Source: JADGQN01 sp035315185
GTDB taxonomy: Bacteria > Desulfobacterota > Syntrophorhabdia > Syntrophorhabdales > WCHB1-27
Direction: 5' to 3'
Length of the DNA: 64,000 nucleotides
Assembly (NCBI GenBank): GCA_035315185.1
Contig: DATFYE010000194.1
Span: 1 to 64,000, forward strand
The position numbers and the translations under genes are program-made. Below the pieces are notes generated by a model. That model saw only the letters and a program-made list of their open reading frames with translations, was not told where the DNA came from and did not search any database. Of the stretch, positions 44,589 through 53,825 are shown piece after piece. The first letter of the stretch is position 1; each line of letters begins with the position of its first letter.

Positions 44589-46136
44589 CTATTCCCATTC
44601 TATAGTGCTCGGGGGTTTCGACGATATGTCGAGGACAACCCTGTTGACCCCCGGTACCTCATTGATGACGCGCCTCGATATAACGTCAAGCACTTCATAG
44701 GGCATCCGTGCCCAGTCCGCTGTCATGCCATCTTCACTTTCGACGATCCGTAAAGCGATGACGTGGGCGTAGGTTCTTTCGTCGCCCATCACGCCTACCG
44801 TCTTGATAGGAATTAAAATGGCAAAGGATTGCCATATATGCCTGAAGCTCTTTTTCCGCTCGATCTCTTCCCTGATGATGTGATCCGCGTCCTGCAGCAG
44901 CCGGACTCTTTCAGGCGTGACCTCTCCGATGATCCTGATGGCCAGGCCCGGCCCGGGAAAAGGCTGCCTGTGGACGATATTGTCAGGCATGCCCAAAGCC
45001 TTTCCGACCACGCGTACCTCGTCCTTGAAGAGTTCGCGGAGAGGCTCGATCAACCTAAGCTTCATTCTCTTAGGCAAGCCGCCCACGTTATGGTGGCTCT
45101 TGATAGTGGCCGAAGGCCCTTTGAAAGAGACGCTTTCTATGACATCGGGGTAAAGGGTACCTTGCGCGAGGTACGCTGCGTCGCCCACGCGCCGGGCCTC
45201 CTCTTCGAAGATCTTGATGAAAAGTCTGCCTATGATTTTTCTCTTCTTCTCCGGGTCCTTGACCCCGGCCAACGCCTCAAGAAATTTTTGTCTGGCGTCC
45301 ACATGTTTGATATTCAGGTGGAGTCTGTCTTTGAATATCTCGAGTACTTCAGCCGCTTCATTCTTGCGCAGCACGCCGTTATCGACGAACACGCACGTCA
45401 GCCGCTGCCCGATGGCCCTGTGCACCAGCGTGGCAACTACGGATGAGTCGACGCCACCGCTCAGGGCGCAGATTACTTTTTTATCGCCCACTTCTGCTTC
45501 TATTTTTTTTGTGACCATGCTGATGAAGGATTTGGCAGAGAAGAGGCCTTCCACCTTGCATATCCTGTACAGGAAGTTTTTCAGAACAAGCTTGCCTTTC
45601 GGCGTGTGGTGGACCTCCGGATGGAACTGGAGACCGTACATCTTTCCATCTTTTTCTTTGATGGCTGCGTATGGAGAGTTTTCTGAGTGGGCGAGGGTAA
45701 CGAACCCGTGGGGCATCCTCACAATGCTGTCCCCGTGGCTCATCCAGATGACTTCCCCGTCAGCCAACCCGTCGAAGAGCAGATCATCCTGGTCGAAGAA
45801 AAGATGAGCTCGACCGTATTCACGTTTTTCTGACCTTTGAACTTCTCCCTCGTGCAGCTTCGCCATCAGCTGAACGCCATAGCAGATACCGAGTATGGGC
45901 ACGCCCAGGGAGAAAATGTCGACGTCGCATACAGGCGCGTCAGCGTCCGTCACGCTCGCCGGTCCTCCGGACAGGATGATGCCTTTCGGCTTGAGAGCCT
46001 TTATTTTCTCGAACTCGACATTGTACGGATGGATCTCGCAGTAGACGCCCAGCTCCCTCACCTTGCGCGCTATGAGCTGGGTATACTGCGACCCGAAGTC
46101 AAGAATACAGACTAATTCCTTGTGATAGTCCATCAT
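44589..46136 (-). CDS. guaA: GMP synthase (glutamine-hydrolysing)
   Basis: 515 residues. Class I amidotransferase with Cys85 (GICYGVQ), His172 and Glu174 (FHPEVHH); ATP pyrophosphatase loop ALSGGVDSS near 225; C-terminal dimerisation domain ending STIEWE, as in the family. Converts XMP to GMP. Start overlaps the guaB stop (ATGA); a second ATG follows directly. Confidence 0.97.
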   Translation of the reverse strand: MMDYHKELVCILDFGSQYTQLIARKVRELGVYCEIHPYNVEFEKIKALKPKGIILSGGPASVTDADAPVCDVDIFSLGVPILGICYGVQLMAKLHEGEVQRSEKREYGRAHLFFDQDDLLFDGLADGEVIWMSHGDSIVRMPHGFVTLAHSENSPYAAIKEKDGKMYGLQFHPEVHHTPKGKLVLKNFLYRICKVEGLFSAKSFISMVTKKIEAEVGDKKVICALSGGVDSSVVATLVHRAIGQRLTCVFVDNGVLRKNEAAEVLEIFKDRLHLNIKHVDARQKFLEALAGVKDPEKKRKIIGRLFIKIFEEEARRVGDAAYLAQGTLYPDVIESVSFKGPSATIKSHHNVGGLPKRMKLRLIEPLRELFKDEVRVVGKALGMPDNIVHRQPFPGPGLAIRIIGEVTPERVRLLQDADHIIREEIERKKSFRHIWQSFAILIPIKTVGVMGDERTYAHVIALRIVESEDGMTADWARMPYEVLDVISRRVINEVPGVNRVVLDISSKPPSTIEWE

Positions 46137-47599
46137 TCAATACGGTAGTTTGGAGCTTCTTTTGTGATCATGACGTCGTGGACGTGGCTTTCCCTGAGGC
46201 CGGCCGCGGTTATGCGCAGGAACGTGCTCTTTTCTCTGAGCTGCTTGAGCGTCTGGCACCCGAGATACCCCATGCCTGCCTTAATCCCGCCAACCAGTTG
46301 CTGTACTGCAAACGAAAGAGAGCCCCGGTACGGGACGCGTCCCTCGATGCCTTCCGGAACGAGCTTTGACTCCGGCTCATCCTCGGGTATGCCGTAGCGG
46401 TCTCTTGACTTGCCTTCTTTCATCGCATCGAGAGAACCCATGCCCCGATACATCTTGTACGTGCGCCCCTGGTAAAGCACCATTTCGCCGGGCGCCTCAT
46501 CACTGCCTGCAAAGAGATTTCCGATCATCACCGTGTCAGCGCCCCCTGCGAGAGCCTTTGTGATGTCGCCTGAAAATTTTATACCGCCGTCTGCTACGAC
46601 CGGTATGCCGTACCTTTTTGCTACCTTGTGGGCGGCAAATATGGCTGTCATCTGGGGCACGCCGACGCCCGCAACTATGCGCGTCGTACAGATCGATCCC
46701 GGTCCCACTCCAACCTTGACCGCGTCACAGCCGGCCTTTATCAGTGCCTCAGCGCCTTCTTCGGTCGCTATATTGCCGGCAATGAGCTGGATCTCCTTGA
46801 AGTTCCGCTTGCTCTCCTCGACCGCCTCAACAACGTTCCTCGAGTGGCCGTGAGCTGTATCGATGGCGATGACGTCACAACCGGCCTTTAAGAGCAGGTC
46901 TATCCTTGCCTCCCTGTCAGGGCCCACACCGACCGCTGCCCCCACGCGCAAGCGCCCGAGCGGGTCTTTTGCAGCCAGCGGGTATCTCCTTACTTTTTCT
47001 ATATCCTTGATGGTGATAAGGCCCTTCAGGTTAAACTCCTTGTCGACCACCAGGAGCTTTTCGATCTTGTGTTCGTGCAGGATCTTTTTTGATTCCTCGA
47101 GGCTGATGCCTTCTTCAACCGTGACCAGATTTTTTTTTGTCATTACATCCTCGACTTTTCGTTCGAGGTTTGTTTCAAACCTGAGGTCCCGGTTAGTCAG
47201 GATACCTACGAGCCTTTTCCCGAGGGTTACGGGAATCCCGGAAATCCTGTAGCTGGCCATGAGCTTCAGTGCATCCTTTATCTTCTGCTCCGGCGATATG
47301 ACGATAGGGTCTATAATCATGCCGCTCTCAGACTTCTTGACCTTTTCCACCTCTTGAACCTGTTCATGTACACCCATATTCCGGTGAATGATGCCGATAC
47401 CGCCTTCCTGCGCGAGACAGATCGCCGCCTTAGCCTCTGTCACCGTGTCCATGGCTGCACTGACTATCGGCACGTTCAGCGTGATGCTGTTTGTGAGACG
47501 GGTGCCCACGTCGACATCGGAGGGCAAAACCTCGCTGTGTGTGGGCACAAGCAGAAGATCGTCAAAGGTCAGGCCTTCAGGGATATCATATTCAGCCAT
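46133..47599 (-). CDS. guaB: IMP dehydrogenase
   Basis: 488 residues from ATG 47599 (AAGGAG at ideal spacing). Catalytic Cys304 in GPGSICTTRIVAGVGVPQ, two CBS domains (about 95-205) between the halves of the TIM barrel, and the flap Arg-Tyr near 405 (GKSRDRYG). Oxidises IMP to XMP, the committed step to guanine nucleotides. First gene of guaB-guaA-dnaE-accA. No clear promoter box could be assigned upstream. Confidence 0.97.
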   Translation of the reverse strand: MAEYDIPEGLTFDDLLLVPTHSEVLPSDVDVGTRLTNSITLNVPIVSAAMDTVTEAKAAICLAQEGGIGIIHRNMGVHEQVQEVEKVKKSESGMIIDPIVISPEQKIKDALKLMASYRISGIPVTLGKRLVGILTNRDLRFETNLERKVEDVMTKKNLVTVEEGISLEESKKILHEHKIEKLLVVDKEFNLKGLITIKDIEKVRRYPLAAKDPLGRLRVGAAVGVGPDREARIDLLLKAGCDVIAIDTAHGHSRNVVEAVEESKRNFKEIQLIAGNIATEEGAEALIKAGCDAVKVGVGPGSICTTRIVAGVGVPQMTAIFAAHKVAKRYGIPVVADGGIKFSGDITKALAGGADTVMIGNLFAGSDEAPGEMVLYQGRTYKMYRGMGSLDAMKEGKSRDRYGIPEDEPESKLVPEGIEGRVPYRGSLSFAVQQLVGGIKAGMGYLGCQTLKQLREKSTFLRITAAGLRESHVHDVMITKEAPNYRIE

Positions 47600-47901
47600 T
47601 ATACGCTCCTTGTTGGTCGGGCATTCAGCCAACCCTGGTACCCGGGAATCTTCTCCGTCCGGTAATTTGTCTCAACATTTAAAAGCCCTTGCGAAGATAA
47701 CGCGAGTTCGCAGTGACCCATTGCAGGCCTTCCGTTTATGGCGTCAAGTATAATCCAAGGCAGCAAAATAATCAAAGGGTTTGTTGGAACGAAGGTGATG
47801 GGCAGAAATGGCCACGTATTGGCGTGGGGTTGGTCTGCTGTCTTCCGTTTTTCCCTGCGGGCGACAAGGATATCTCGCGGTCTGCCTCTCATGGCCAGAC
47901 G

Positions 47902-47917
47902 TGGCATTTGCCTTGCA
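47902..47917 (+). promoter_or_regulatory. Sigma-54 promoter for the secreted protein gene
   Basis: TGGCAT-TTGCC-TTGCA: -24 GG and -12 GC at correct spacing, one deviation from TGGCAC. It lies 39 bp before the start codon. The remaining part of the 47600-47956 gap shows no gene. Confidence 0.65.
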
Positions 47918-47956
47918 ATCTGTTTTTCTCCAAACGGCCATATCATAGGAGGTATT

Positions 47957-48400
47957 ATGGAAAAGAGGAGCGTATCTTTTTTGATCCTTATGCTATCAGT
48001 AATCGTAATCGTGATGGAGAGCGCTGCTCTTTCCGCTCCCCTTGATTCCGGTTCGGCCATAGACAAGGGTTACTGGCAGTATGAGGTAGAAACAGGCACA
48101 GATCTGGTGAGGCTCATCATCCGCGATAAAGCTGGCCAGGTGGGCACCTACAAGGCCGTTTTTGTGGTCACGGGGCCTGACAAGCAACAGTACAGATACC
48201 AAAAGAAGGGCTCCGGAAATTCTCCGCTCGTCGTGAGATTTCCCAATGACTTTAGTGCAACATGGACCAAGGGAACCTATATCTGGACCTGCAGCATCGG
48301 AGAAAGAGAGCACCTTCACGGTTCGTTTGAGTACTGTAAGGCGTGCCAGATACGCCTTCTCCAAGCGAACTTCTCGCCCGATCGTTTTGCCAAACAGTAA
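47957..48400 (+). CDS. Secreted protein of unknown family, in the pilus region
   Basis: 147 residues with a signal peptide (about 1-29, ALSAP). The mature part looks like a small beta sandwich (YWQYEVETGTDLVRLIIRDK, TYKAVFVVTGPDKQQYRYQK) and ends with three cysteines (WTCSIG, CKAC). AGGAGG precedes ATG 47957. I do not recognise it. Shared sigma-54 control with pilin genes suggests a role in pilus assembly or at the surface. Confidence 0.7.
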   Translation: MEKRSVSFLILMLSVIVIVMESAALSAPLDSGSAIDKGYWQYEVETGTDLVRLIIRDKAGQVGTYKAVFVVTGPDKQQYRYQKKGSGNSPLVVRFPNDFSATWTKGTYIWTCSIGEREHLHGSFEYCKACQIRLLQANFSPDRFAKQ

Positions 48401-48545
48401 CCATAATTTTCTTTCGGTGGGTTAGAGGGAATATGGGCGCTTTCGTCGCAAGACTGTACCAATACCGCGCACCCGCGTGAAGGCCGAAGGCCGTAAAGGA
48501 GCCTTAAAACACAGTGCAGCCGCGCATCTATGTCAGGAAGCGATG

Positions 48546-48561
48546 TGGCACCTCTCTTGCA
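48546..48561 (+). promoter_or_regulatory. Sigma-54 promoter of the minor-pilin operon
   Basis: TGGCAC-CTCTC-TTGCA, a perfect -24/-12 match. Transcription would start near 48573, giving a leader of about 228 nt before the first pilin. Nothing else in the 48401-48800 gap was supported. Confidence 0.72.
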
Positions 48562-48800
48562 TTTTGTCCGACAATGCCAAGACCACGCAACACGGGTCCG
48601 CGAGTCGACTGGGGGAACGGGGAGATCGTCATCGTATGCAAACAGAGAGGCGTGTGCGGTGTGCGCAAGAGAGACAAAAGGTGCAATACCCCTCCAATTT
48701 TGGAAATATCCGCCGATAAGTGATTATGGAGCCATCTCAACGAACTCATACTATGAACGCTTTCAGCATCACAGAGAGCGACCTTGTCGTGGCTAGAAGC

Positions 48801-49178
48801 ATGAAGCGGAGCGGATTCACCCTGATAGAACTTCTCGTGGTTGTTGTCATAATGGGTATCTTAACCGCGCTCGTCCTGCCTTATTACGGAAGGAACGTGG
48901 CAAAGTCCCGCCAGGCCACGGCACAGGCGCAGCTGGCAGCTATCCAGCAGGCTCAGGAAACGTACAAGTTCCAGTACGGCGCCTATACAAGCCTCACGGC
49001 GTTGCTTTCCAACTGGCAGAGCACCATAGGGCCCTATACGTTTACTATCACCAGCTCCAGCGCGACCACTTTTACCGCTCAGGCCCAAGGGAATATTGAT
49101 AATGACGGTACGCTCGACCAATGGACGATCGATCAGAATGGTACGCTAACAAACGTGGTCAATGATGTCACAAACTGA
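48801..49178 (+). CDS. Type IV pilin-like protein
   Basis: 125 residues. Short leader MKRSG cut before Phe6 by the prepilin peptidase (FTLIELLVVVVIMG, Glu at mature position 5). A GspG/PilE-like small pilin without cysteine pairs. The reading frame extends upstream but the short leader marks ATG 48801 as start. First gene of an operon with FimT-, PilV-, PilW- and PilX-like genes; overlaps the next by 17 bp. Confidence 0.85.
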   Translation: MKRSGFTLIELLVVVVIMGILTALVLPYYGRNVAKSRQATAQAQLAAIQQAQETYKFQYGAYTSLTALLSNWQSTIGPYTFTITSSSATTFTAQAQGNIDNDGTLDQWTIDQNGTLTNVVNDVTN

Positions 49179-49689
49179 CGCTCGTCCTCCCTCAAGGCAC
49201 AACAGAAGGAGCCGTTCCTTGCGGCCGAGGGGTTTTTCCCTTGTTGAACTGCTTGTGTGTATTTGTGTCCTGGGAGTTGTCGCCTCCCTGGCGGCCCCCT
49301 ACCTCGGCACGATGCTCCAGAACTACCACCTGCAGGCCACGTCACGGCAGCTCGTTACTGACCTGCAGCTCGCGAAAATGAAGGCTGTCGCTCAGAAGGT
49401 TCAGTACTTGGTTGCCTTTGATACAAGCAACAATCGCTACAGCATAAGCATGGGAAACAGTTCATTCGGCTCGACGACGTGGACCCAGATGGGGATCTTC
49501 CGTAGTCTGTCTGATCCCACGAACCCTTACTATTCGCAAGGAGTAACCCTTGCGGACAATTTTGCGTCCGGCACCGTGATTTTTTCGCCGACGGGCCAGG
49601 CATCCGGGACAGGTGTGTCAACACTCACTGCGTCAGGCTATACGAAGACCGTGACGGTAACGCTGGCAGGGGCCATCTATGCGCAATAG
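49162..49689 (+). CDS. FimT/GspH-like minor pseudopilin
   Basis: 175 residues. Long basic leader, cleavage after Gly24 (RPRG before FSLVELLVCICVLG). The LVTDLQLAKMKAVAQ helix is the FimT signature, and the beta region VIFSPTGQASGTG matches GspH-type domains. Minor pilins of this class prime pilus assembly, and some FimT proteins bind DNA. Overlaps the next gene by 11 bp. A paralogue is at 59930. Confidence 0.85.
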   Translation: MMSQTDARPPSRHNRRSRSLRPRGFSLVELLVCICVLGVVASLAAPYLGTMLQNYHLQATSRQLVTDLQLAKMKAVAQKVQYLVAFDTSNNRYSISMGNSSFGSTTWTQMGIFRSLSDPTNPYYSQGVTLADNFASGTVIFSPTGQASGTGVSTLTASGYTKTVTVTLAGAIYAQ

Positions 49690-50023
49690 CAAAGGCTTCA
49701 CGGTCTTGGAGATTCTTGTAGCCCTCGTCCTCTTTGCCGTGGGCGCTCTGGTCTTCGCGCAGATGCAGGTGCTGAGCGTCAAGGGTAGTTCTTTCGGGAA
49801 GGACGCGCTGACAGCGATTACGCTGGGCGAGCAGTACCTGGAGCAGCTCAAGAACACGCCGTTCGCCTCAATTGCTGGCAACACCGCTGTGTCCGGAAAC
49901 ATGACGGTGGCATGGACGGTGACGACTTTCGGGACAGCACCGGCACGATACAAAACCATTCTTATGACGGTCTCATGGGCGGGAAAGAGTATAAGCTTCA
50001 GCACGATCGTTTCCGAAGTGTAG
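49679..50023 (+). CDS. PilV-like minor pilin
   Basis: 114 residues. Leader MRNSKG, then FTVLEILVALVLFAVGALVF (Glu at mature position 5). Short PilV/GspI-type protein. The next gene starts inside it. Confidence 0.82.
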   Translation: MRNSKGFTVLEILVALVLFAVGALVFAQMQVLSVKGSSFGKDALTAITLGEQYLEQLKNTPFASIAGNTAVSGNMTVAWTVTTFGTAPARYKTILMTVSWAGKSISFSTIVSEV

Positions 50024-50802
50024 AGGGTCTTACCATGGTGGAGCTGCTGATCGCGCTCTTCCTGGGCAGCCTCGTCGTCTTGACCTTCTACCAGCTTCTC
50101 ATGACGCAGAACAACACACACTCGCGCTACGACGAGGCTGCTGAAATGCAGCAGAACCTCAGGGTCGCTATCGACCGTATTTCGAGAGACGCGATGTTAG
50201 CCGGTCTTGGTAAACCTTCCTGGTCGACGATTAACGGGATGGATGCCTCCCCCTGGTATAACGCCGGAAACGGCTATGCAGCGTACCGTATAGGTGTGAG
50301 CGGCAGCAATAACACCCTCGATTTGATCGGCTGTTTCAGCACGACCGTCAGCCATCTGAGCGGGGACGGGGCCGTGGGCTCGACTGCAATAACCCTGAAT
50401 ACCGGAGAGGGGGCTAATTTCAACATAACCACCCTGCAGGATATCAGCATCGGTGCAGCAGAGAACGCGAAGGTTATGGGCGTGACCGGGGATTCACTCA
50501 CGATCGACACAAATCCGTCAGTCGGTGGCAACCAGGGGCTGACGCTTCTGGAGCCGGCCAATACGTATGCCTGCCTGGTTACATGGGTTACGTACAGCTT
50601 GGGGGCAAACAATATGCTATACATCGATTCTCACCAAGGACAGGGAAACCAAGCCGTAGCACAGGATATTTCGGCCATGACCCTGAGCGTGACCGGTAAA
50701 CTGCTCACCATAAACTTAACGGGGAGCACTGCCAATCCGGATAGAACGACCGGCCAGTATATCACCTCCCAAGTGACAAACCAGGTGCTCCTGAGAAACT
50801 GA
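49975..50802 (+). CDS. PilW-like minor pilin
   Basis: 275 residues from ATG 49975. Leader of 18 residues ending in SVEG before LTMVELLIALFLGSLVVL. The helix continuation with EMQQNLRVAIDRISRDAMLAGLG (about 50-72) is characteristic of PilW. Overlaps the PilV-like gene by 49 bp. An upstream ATG at 49912 would place the cleavage site implausibly far inside. Confidence 0.82.
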   Translation: MGGKEYKLQHDRFRSVEGLTMVELLIALFLGSLVVLTFYQLLMTQNNTHSRYDEAAEMQQNLRVAIDRISRDAMLAGLGKPSWSTINGMDASPWYNAGNGYAAYRIGVSGSNNTLDLIGCFSTTVSHLSGDGAVGSTAITLNTGEGANFNITTLQDISIGAAENAKVMGVTGDSLTIDTNPSVGGNQGLTLLEPANTYACLVTWVTYSLGANNMLYIDSHQGQGNQAVAQDISAMTLSVTGKLLTINLTGSTANPDRTTGQYITSQVTNQVLLRN

Positions 50803-50813
50803 GGTGGACAGGT

Positions 50814-52577
50814 ATGAAACGAGTGGGTCGAAGTTATGGAGTGTGTGCCATGAAAAAAGTGCTGCTTCACACGAAGCGGGCCACCGGCCTTGATATGAAG
50901 ATGAAGGCCGGGGTTGTCGGCAGTGAAAAAGGCATGGTGGTTATGCTTGTCCTGATCCTTATCGTCACGCTTTCTCTGCTTGCGGCTGCTGCCAACCGAA
51001 ACGTGGTGACGGACATTGGGATCGCCGCAAATCATCTTGGCTCGACGCAGGCATTCTATGCGGCTGATGCCGGGGCTCAGTACGGCTTTAACCAGCTTTG
51101 GCTGCAGCTCCAGCTGCTCAGCCCGAATACCGCAGGTATCAACCCCCCGGCTCTTACGGGCTATGCTTTATCTTATACAGGCCCTTCATTCATCCAGTCT
51201 ATCGGCACCCGGGTTCAACGTCCTGCTACGGGCACGTTCGCCGGCCTGTCAGCCTTTGTCCAGCGGTGGCGCGTCGCTTCCGTGGCCACGGAAAACAATA
51301 CGGGTGCGAAAGGGATGGTGACCATCGATGTGGAAGACCAGCTGATCCCTATCTTCCAGTTCGGCGTTTTCTACGACCACGATCTGGAGATGCTCCCGGG
51401 CGCCAACATGACCTTCAACGGCGGAAGAATCCATAGCAACAACAATATCTACATGGCTGAATCGGGCGCAAGCGTCAGCTTCACCGTCAATTCACCTATT
51501 ACGTCGGCGCAGAATCTCTACGCATACAGAAAGGACGGGGGCTCTACCAATCACAATGTGTACATCAGTAACGGACAGGGCTCCGACCCTCTCCTCAACA
51601 TTGATAGTACTTCGGCTAACTGGGCTACCCAATCGCAGACCACGTGGCTCGGACAGGTGAAGACAATCGACCATGGTATCACGGCGCTCAATGTTCCTAT
51701 GCCCGTATCAGGCCAGCCTATCAGTCTCGTGGGGACAGGGCAGGGAAGCCTCGACCAGATGGCAGGCCTTCAGATCACCGACCTTACGGCTAAGGACAAA
51801 AGCGGCAACACGATAAACATCTGCTATCACGATGGCAACCATAAGGATTCTCACGGAAACGTAATCACCGATCCCGGTTGTAGTGGCAACAACAATGTAA
51901 ACCCCGTCACCGCAGGCACTGTCTACGATTACCGGCAGGGAGGGCTTCAGACTGTCTACAACCTTGACCTTAATGGGCTCCAGCAGAGCGCCGTTGCCAT
52001 GGCTGCGTTGGGCAACCCGCCTGCTTCCTGCGACCCCGGCATCCTTTATATCTCTTCCTCAGACTCCACCAAATCAGTCCGTCTGGAAAACGGCGCCAGC
52101 ATCCCGGCCACGGGCCTCACCATCGCATCGAACCTCCCTGTCTATGTCCAGGGGAATTACAATACGGCCAATAACCCCGCGGCAATCATGGCGGATGCGG
52201 TGACTGTCCTCTCCGGTGCTTGGCAAGATACCTACAATTCGGGCACGTCTATCAGCAGCAGAACAGCCACTGCAACAACGGTCAACGCCGCACTCATGGT
52301 AGGCAACAAGGACACCTCAGGTAGCCAGTACAGCGGCGGTCTCGAAAACCTGATACGCTTCCTTGAGAACTGGTCCGGTGTAACGTTCACGTACGGGGGC
52401 TCCCTTGTCTGTCTCTGGCAGAGTGTGCATGCGACCGCTAACTGGCCCGGAACAGGCACGGTCTACAATCCGCCCAATCGAAACTGGTCTTACGGAATCA
52501 ACGTAAATCACCTGCCGCCAGGCACGCCGCGTGTGCGGTATGTGATGAAGCTAGGGTGGCGAGTCGTAACCAACTAA
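50814..52577 (+). CDS. PilX-type pilus assembly protein with large extracellular domain
   Basis: 587 residues, far longer than Pseudomonas PilX (about 195). An N-terminal helix (GMVVMLVLILIVTLSLLAAA, about 40-59) and the AANHLGSTQAFYAADAGAQY motif (72-91) are PilX_N. After residue about 170 comes a long beta-rich region with Asn/Ser-rich stretches (GGRIHSNNNIY, then GCSGNNNVNPVTAG), probably a surface-exposed adhesive head. No pilY1 follows. Last gene of the minor-pilin operon. Confidence 0.78.
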   Translation: MKRVGRSYGVCAMKKVLLHTKRATGLDMKMKAGVVGSEKGMVVMLVLILIVTLSLLAAAANRNVVTDIGIAANHLGSTQAFYAADAGAQYGFNQLWLQLQLLSPNTAGINPPALTGYALSYTGPSFIQSIGTRVQRPATGTFAGLSAFVQRWRVASVATENNTGAKGMVTIDVEDQLIPIFQFGVFYDHDLEMLPGANMTFNGGRIHSNNNIYMAESGASVSFTVNSPITSAQNLYAYRKDGGSTNHNVYISNGQGSDPLLNIDSTSANWATQSQTTWLGQVKTIDHGITALNVPMPVSGQPISLVGTGQGSLDQMAGLQITDLTAKDKSGNTINICYHDGNHKDSHGNVITDPGCSGNNNVNPVTAGTVYDYRQGGLQTVYNLDLNGLQQSAVAMAALGNPPASCDPGILYISSSDSTKSVRLENGASIPATGLTIASNLPVYVQGNYNTANNPAAIMADAVTVLSGAWQDTYNSGTSISSRTATATTVNAALMVGNKDTSGSQYSGGLENLIRFLENWSGVTFTYGGSLVCLWQSVHATANWPGTGTVYNPPNRNWSYGINVNHLPPGTPRVRYVMKLGWRVVTN

Positions 52578-52705
52578 CGGCAATTCGTCTTCAAGTGTAT
52601 ACCTTCGTTGCCCGTCGGCCTGTTCTTACTCGACGTACCACCAGGTACGCCTCCGTAGCCCAGGCCTCGGCGCGCCTCGGTCTCCATCTTGAATCCAAAT
52701 TGCCG
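52578..52705 (+). repeat. Dispersed intergenic repeat, copy 2
   Basis: 128 bp directly after the PilX-like gene. Inverted ends CGGCAATTCGTCTTCAAG and, from the right, CGGCAATTTGGATTCAAG. The core is nearly identical to copy 1 (about 23413-23490). Same orientation as the other copies. Confidence 0.88.
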
Positions 52706-52865
52706 CTACTCGCTGTACCTTGAAAAAAAAGCATCGGGTGAGCCGACACGTCCAATGGGTCAGACGTGGAGCGCCATAGAGCGGAGAAAATGGTGCGACC
52801 GGCCCGTCATTGTGCCTTGAAAGGCCGCAGCCGTTGTGATACTGTATCCCCTGGTCTTCAGGCAC

Positions 52866-53825
52866 ATGCAATTACTTTCGGTATCGGACCTGCACACCTA
52901 TTTCTTTTCCAACGGAACAATAACGAGAGCTGTAGACGGCGTTGACTTCGAGATAGATAAAGGGGAGGTCTTTGGTCTCGTCGGCGAAAGCGGCTGCGGA
53001 AAGACGATGACAGCCCTCTCCATTATGAGGCTGGTGCCTTCTCCGGGTAAAATCGTCAAGGGAGGCATACTGTTCGAAGGCGCAGATCTCGTTCAGCTCA
53101 CTAGCAGTCAGATGCAGAAGGTGCGTGGGAACAAGATCGGCATGGTCTTCCAGGAGCCTTTAACCTCCCTCAACCCGGTTTTGCGTATCGGGGACCAGCT
53201 CTCGGAAAGCCTTATCGTGCACAAGGGACTCTCCGGAGAAGAGGCGCGTGTTATTTGTGTAGAACTCTTACGCAAGGTGGGTTTCGACGAAGCAGATAGG
53301 CGGTACCTCCAGTATCCCCATCAGCTCTCCGGCGGCCAGCGGCAGCGAGTGCTGATTGCTATTGCCATCGCGTGCAATCCTTCTCTTGTCATAGCAGACG
53401 AGCCAACAACAGCGCTTGACGTGACGGTCGAGGCTCAGATCCTGCGCCTTCTTCAGCTCCTGATCGCTGAGTATCAGCTGTCGATGCTCTTCATAACGCA
53501 TAACCTGAACATAATAAGACGTATAGGGACTTCCGTGGGGATCATGTATGCAGGGAGAATGGTTGAAAAGGGGAGGGTGGATCGTTTCTTCGAAGAACCC
53601 CTGCATCCTTACAGCAAAGGCCTTCTCGAATCCATGCCTCAGTTCTCCGGTGAGCGGCGCAGACTTAAAGCCATACCGGGCGCTGTGCCACGGTTGTCGG
53701 ATCTACCCCAAGGATGCAAGTTCAATCCGAGGTGTCCCTTTGTAATGGACCAGTGCAAGGTCGAGGAGCCGGCTGTATATGGCGTGAGTGGAAGATGGGT
53801 GCGATGTTATCTGTATCAGAACTGA
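52866..53825 (+). CDS. Oligopeptide/dipeptide-type ABC transporter ATPase (OppD/DppD-like)
   Basis: 319 residues. Walker A GESGCGKT near 40, signature LSGGQRQRVLIA near 156, Walker B LVIADEPTTALD near 176, and the C-terminal cysteine-containing Opp domain (KFNPRCPFVMDQC, about 290-302) that holds a [4Fe-4S] or zinc site in relatives. No permease or binding protein is nearby, so the ATPase pair is orphan or serves a distant channel. Confidence 0.88.
   Translation: MQLLSVSDLHTYFFSNGTITRAVDGVDFEIDKGEVFGLVGESGCGKTMTALSIMRLVPSPGKIVKGGILFEGADLVQLTSSQMQKVRGNKIGMVFQEPLTSLNPVLRIGDQLSESLIVHKGLSGEEARVICVELLRKVGFDEADRRYLQYPHQLSGGQRQRVLIAIAIACNPSLVIADEPTTALDVTVEAQILRLLQLLIAEYQLSMLFITHNLNIIRRIGTSVGIMYAGRMVEKGRVDRFFEEPLHPYSKGLLESMPQFSGERRRLKAIPGAVPRLSDLPQGCKFNPRCPFVMDQCKVEEPAVYGVSGRWVRCYLYQN

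Noticed and set aside
47749..47754. TATAAT box on the plus strand upstream of the secreted-protein gene
   Set aside because: No -35 box at acceptable spacing; a sigma-54 element much closer to the gene explains transcription better.
48590..48640. GEMM-like stretch (ACGCAAC, ACGGGTCC) in the minor-pilin leader
   Set aside because: The GGCAAACC block, the tetraloop and the 3' half are missing; resemblance is limited to one short block.
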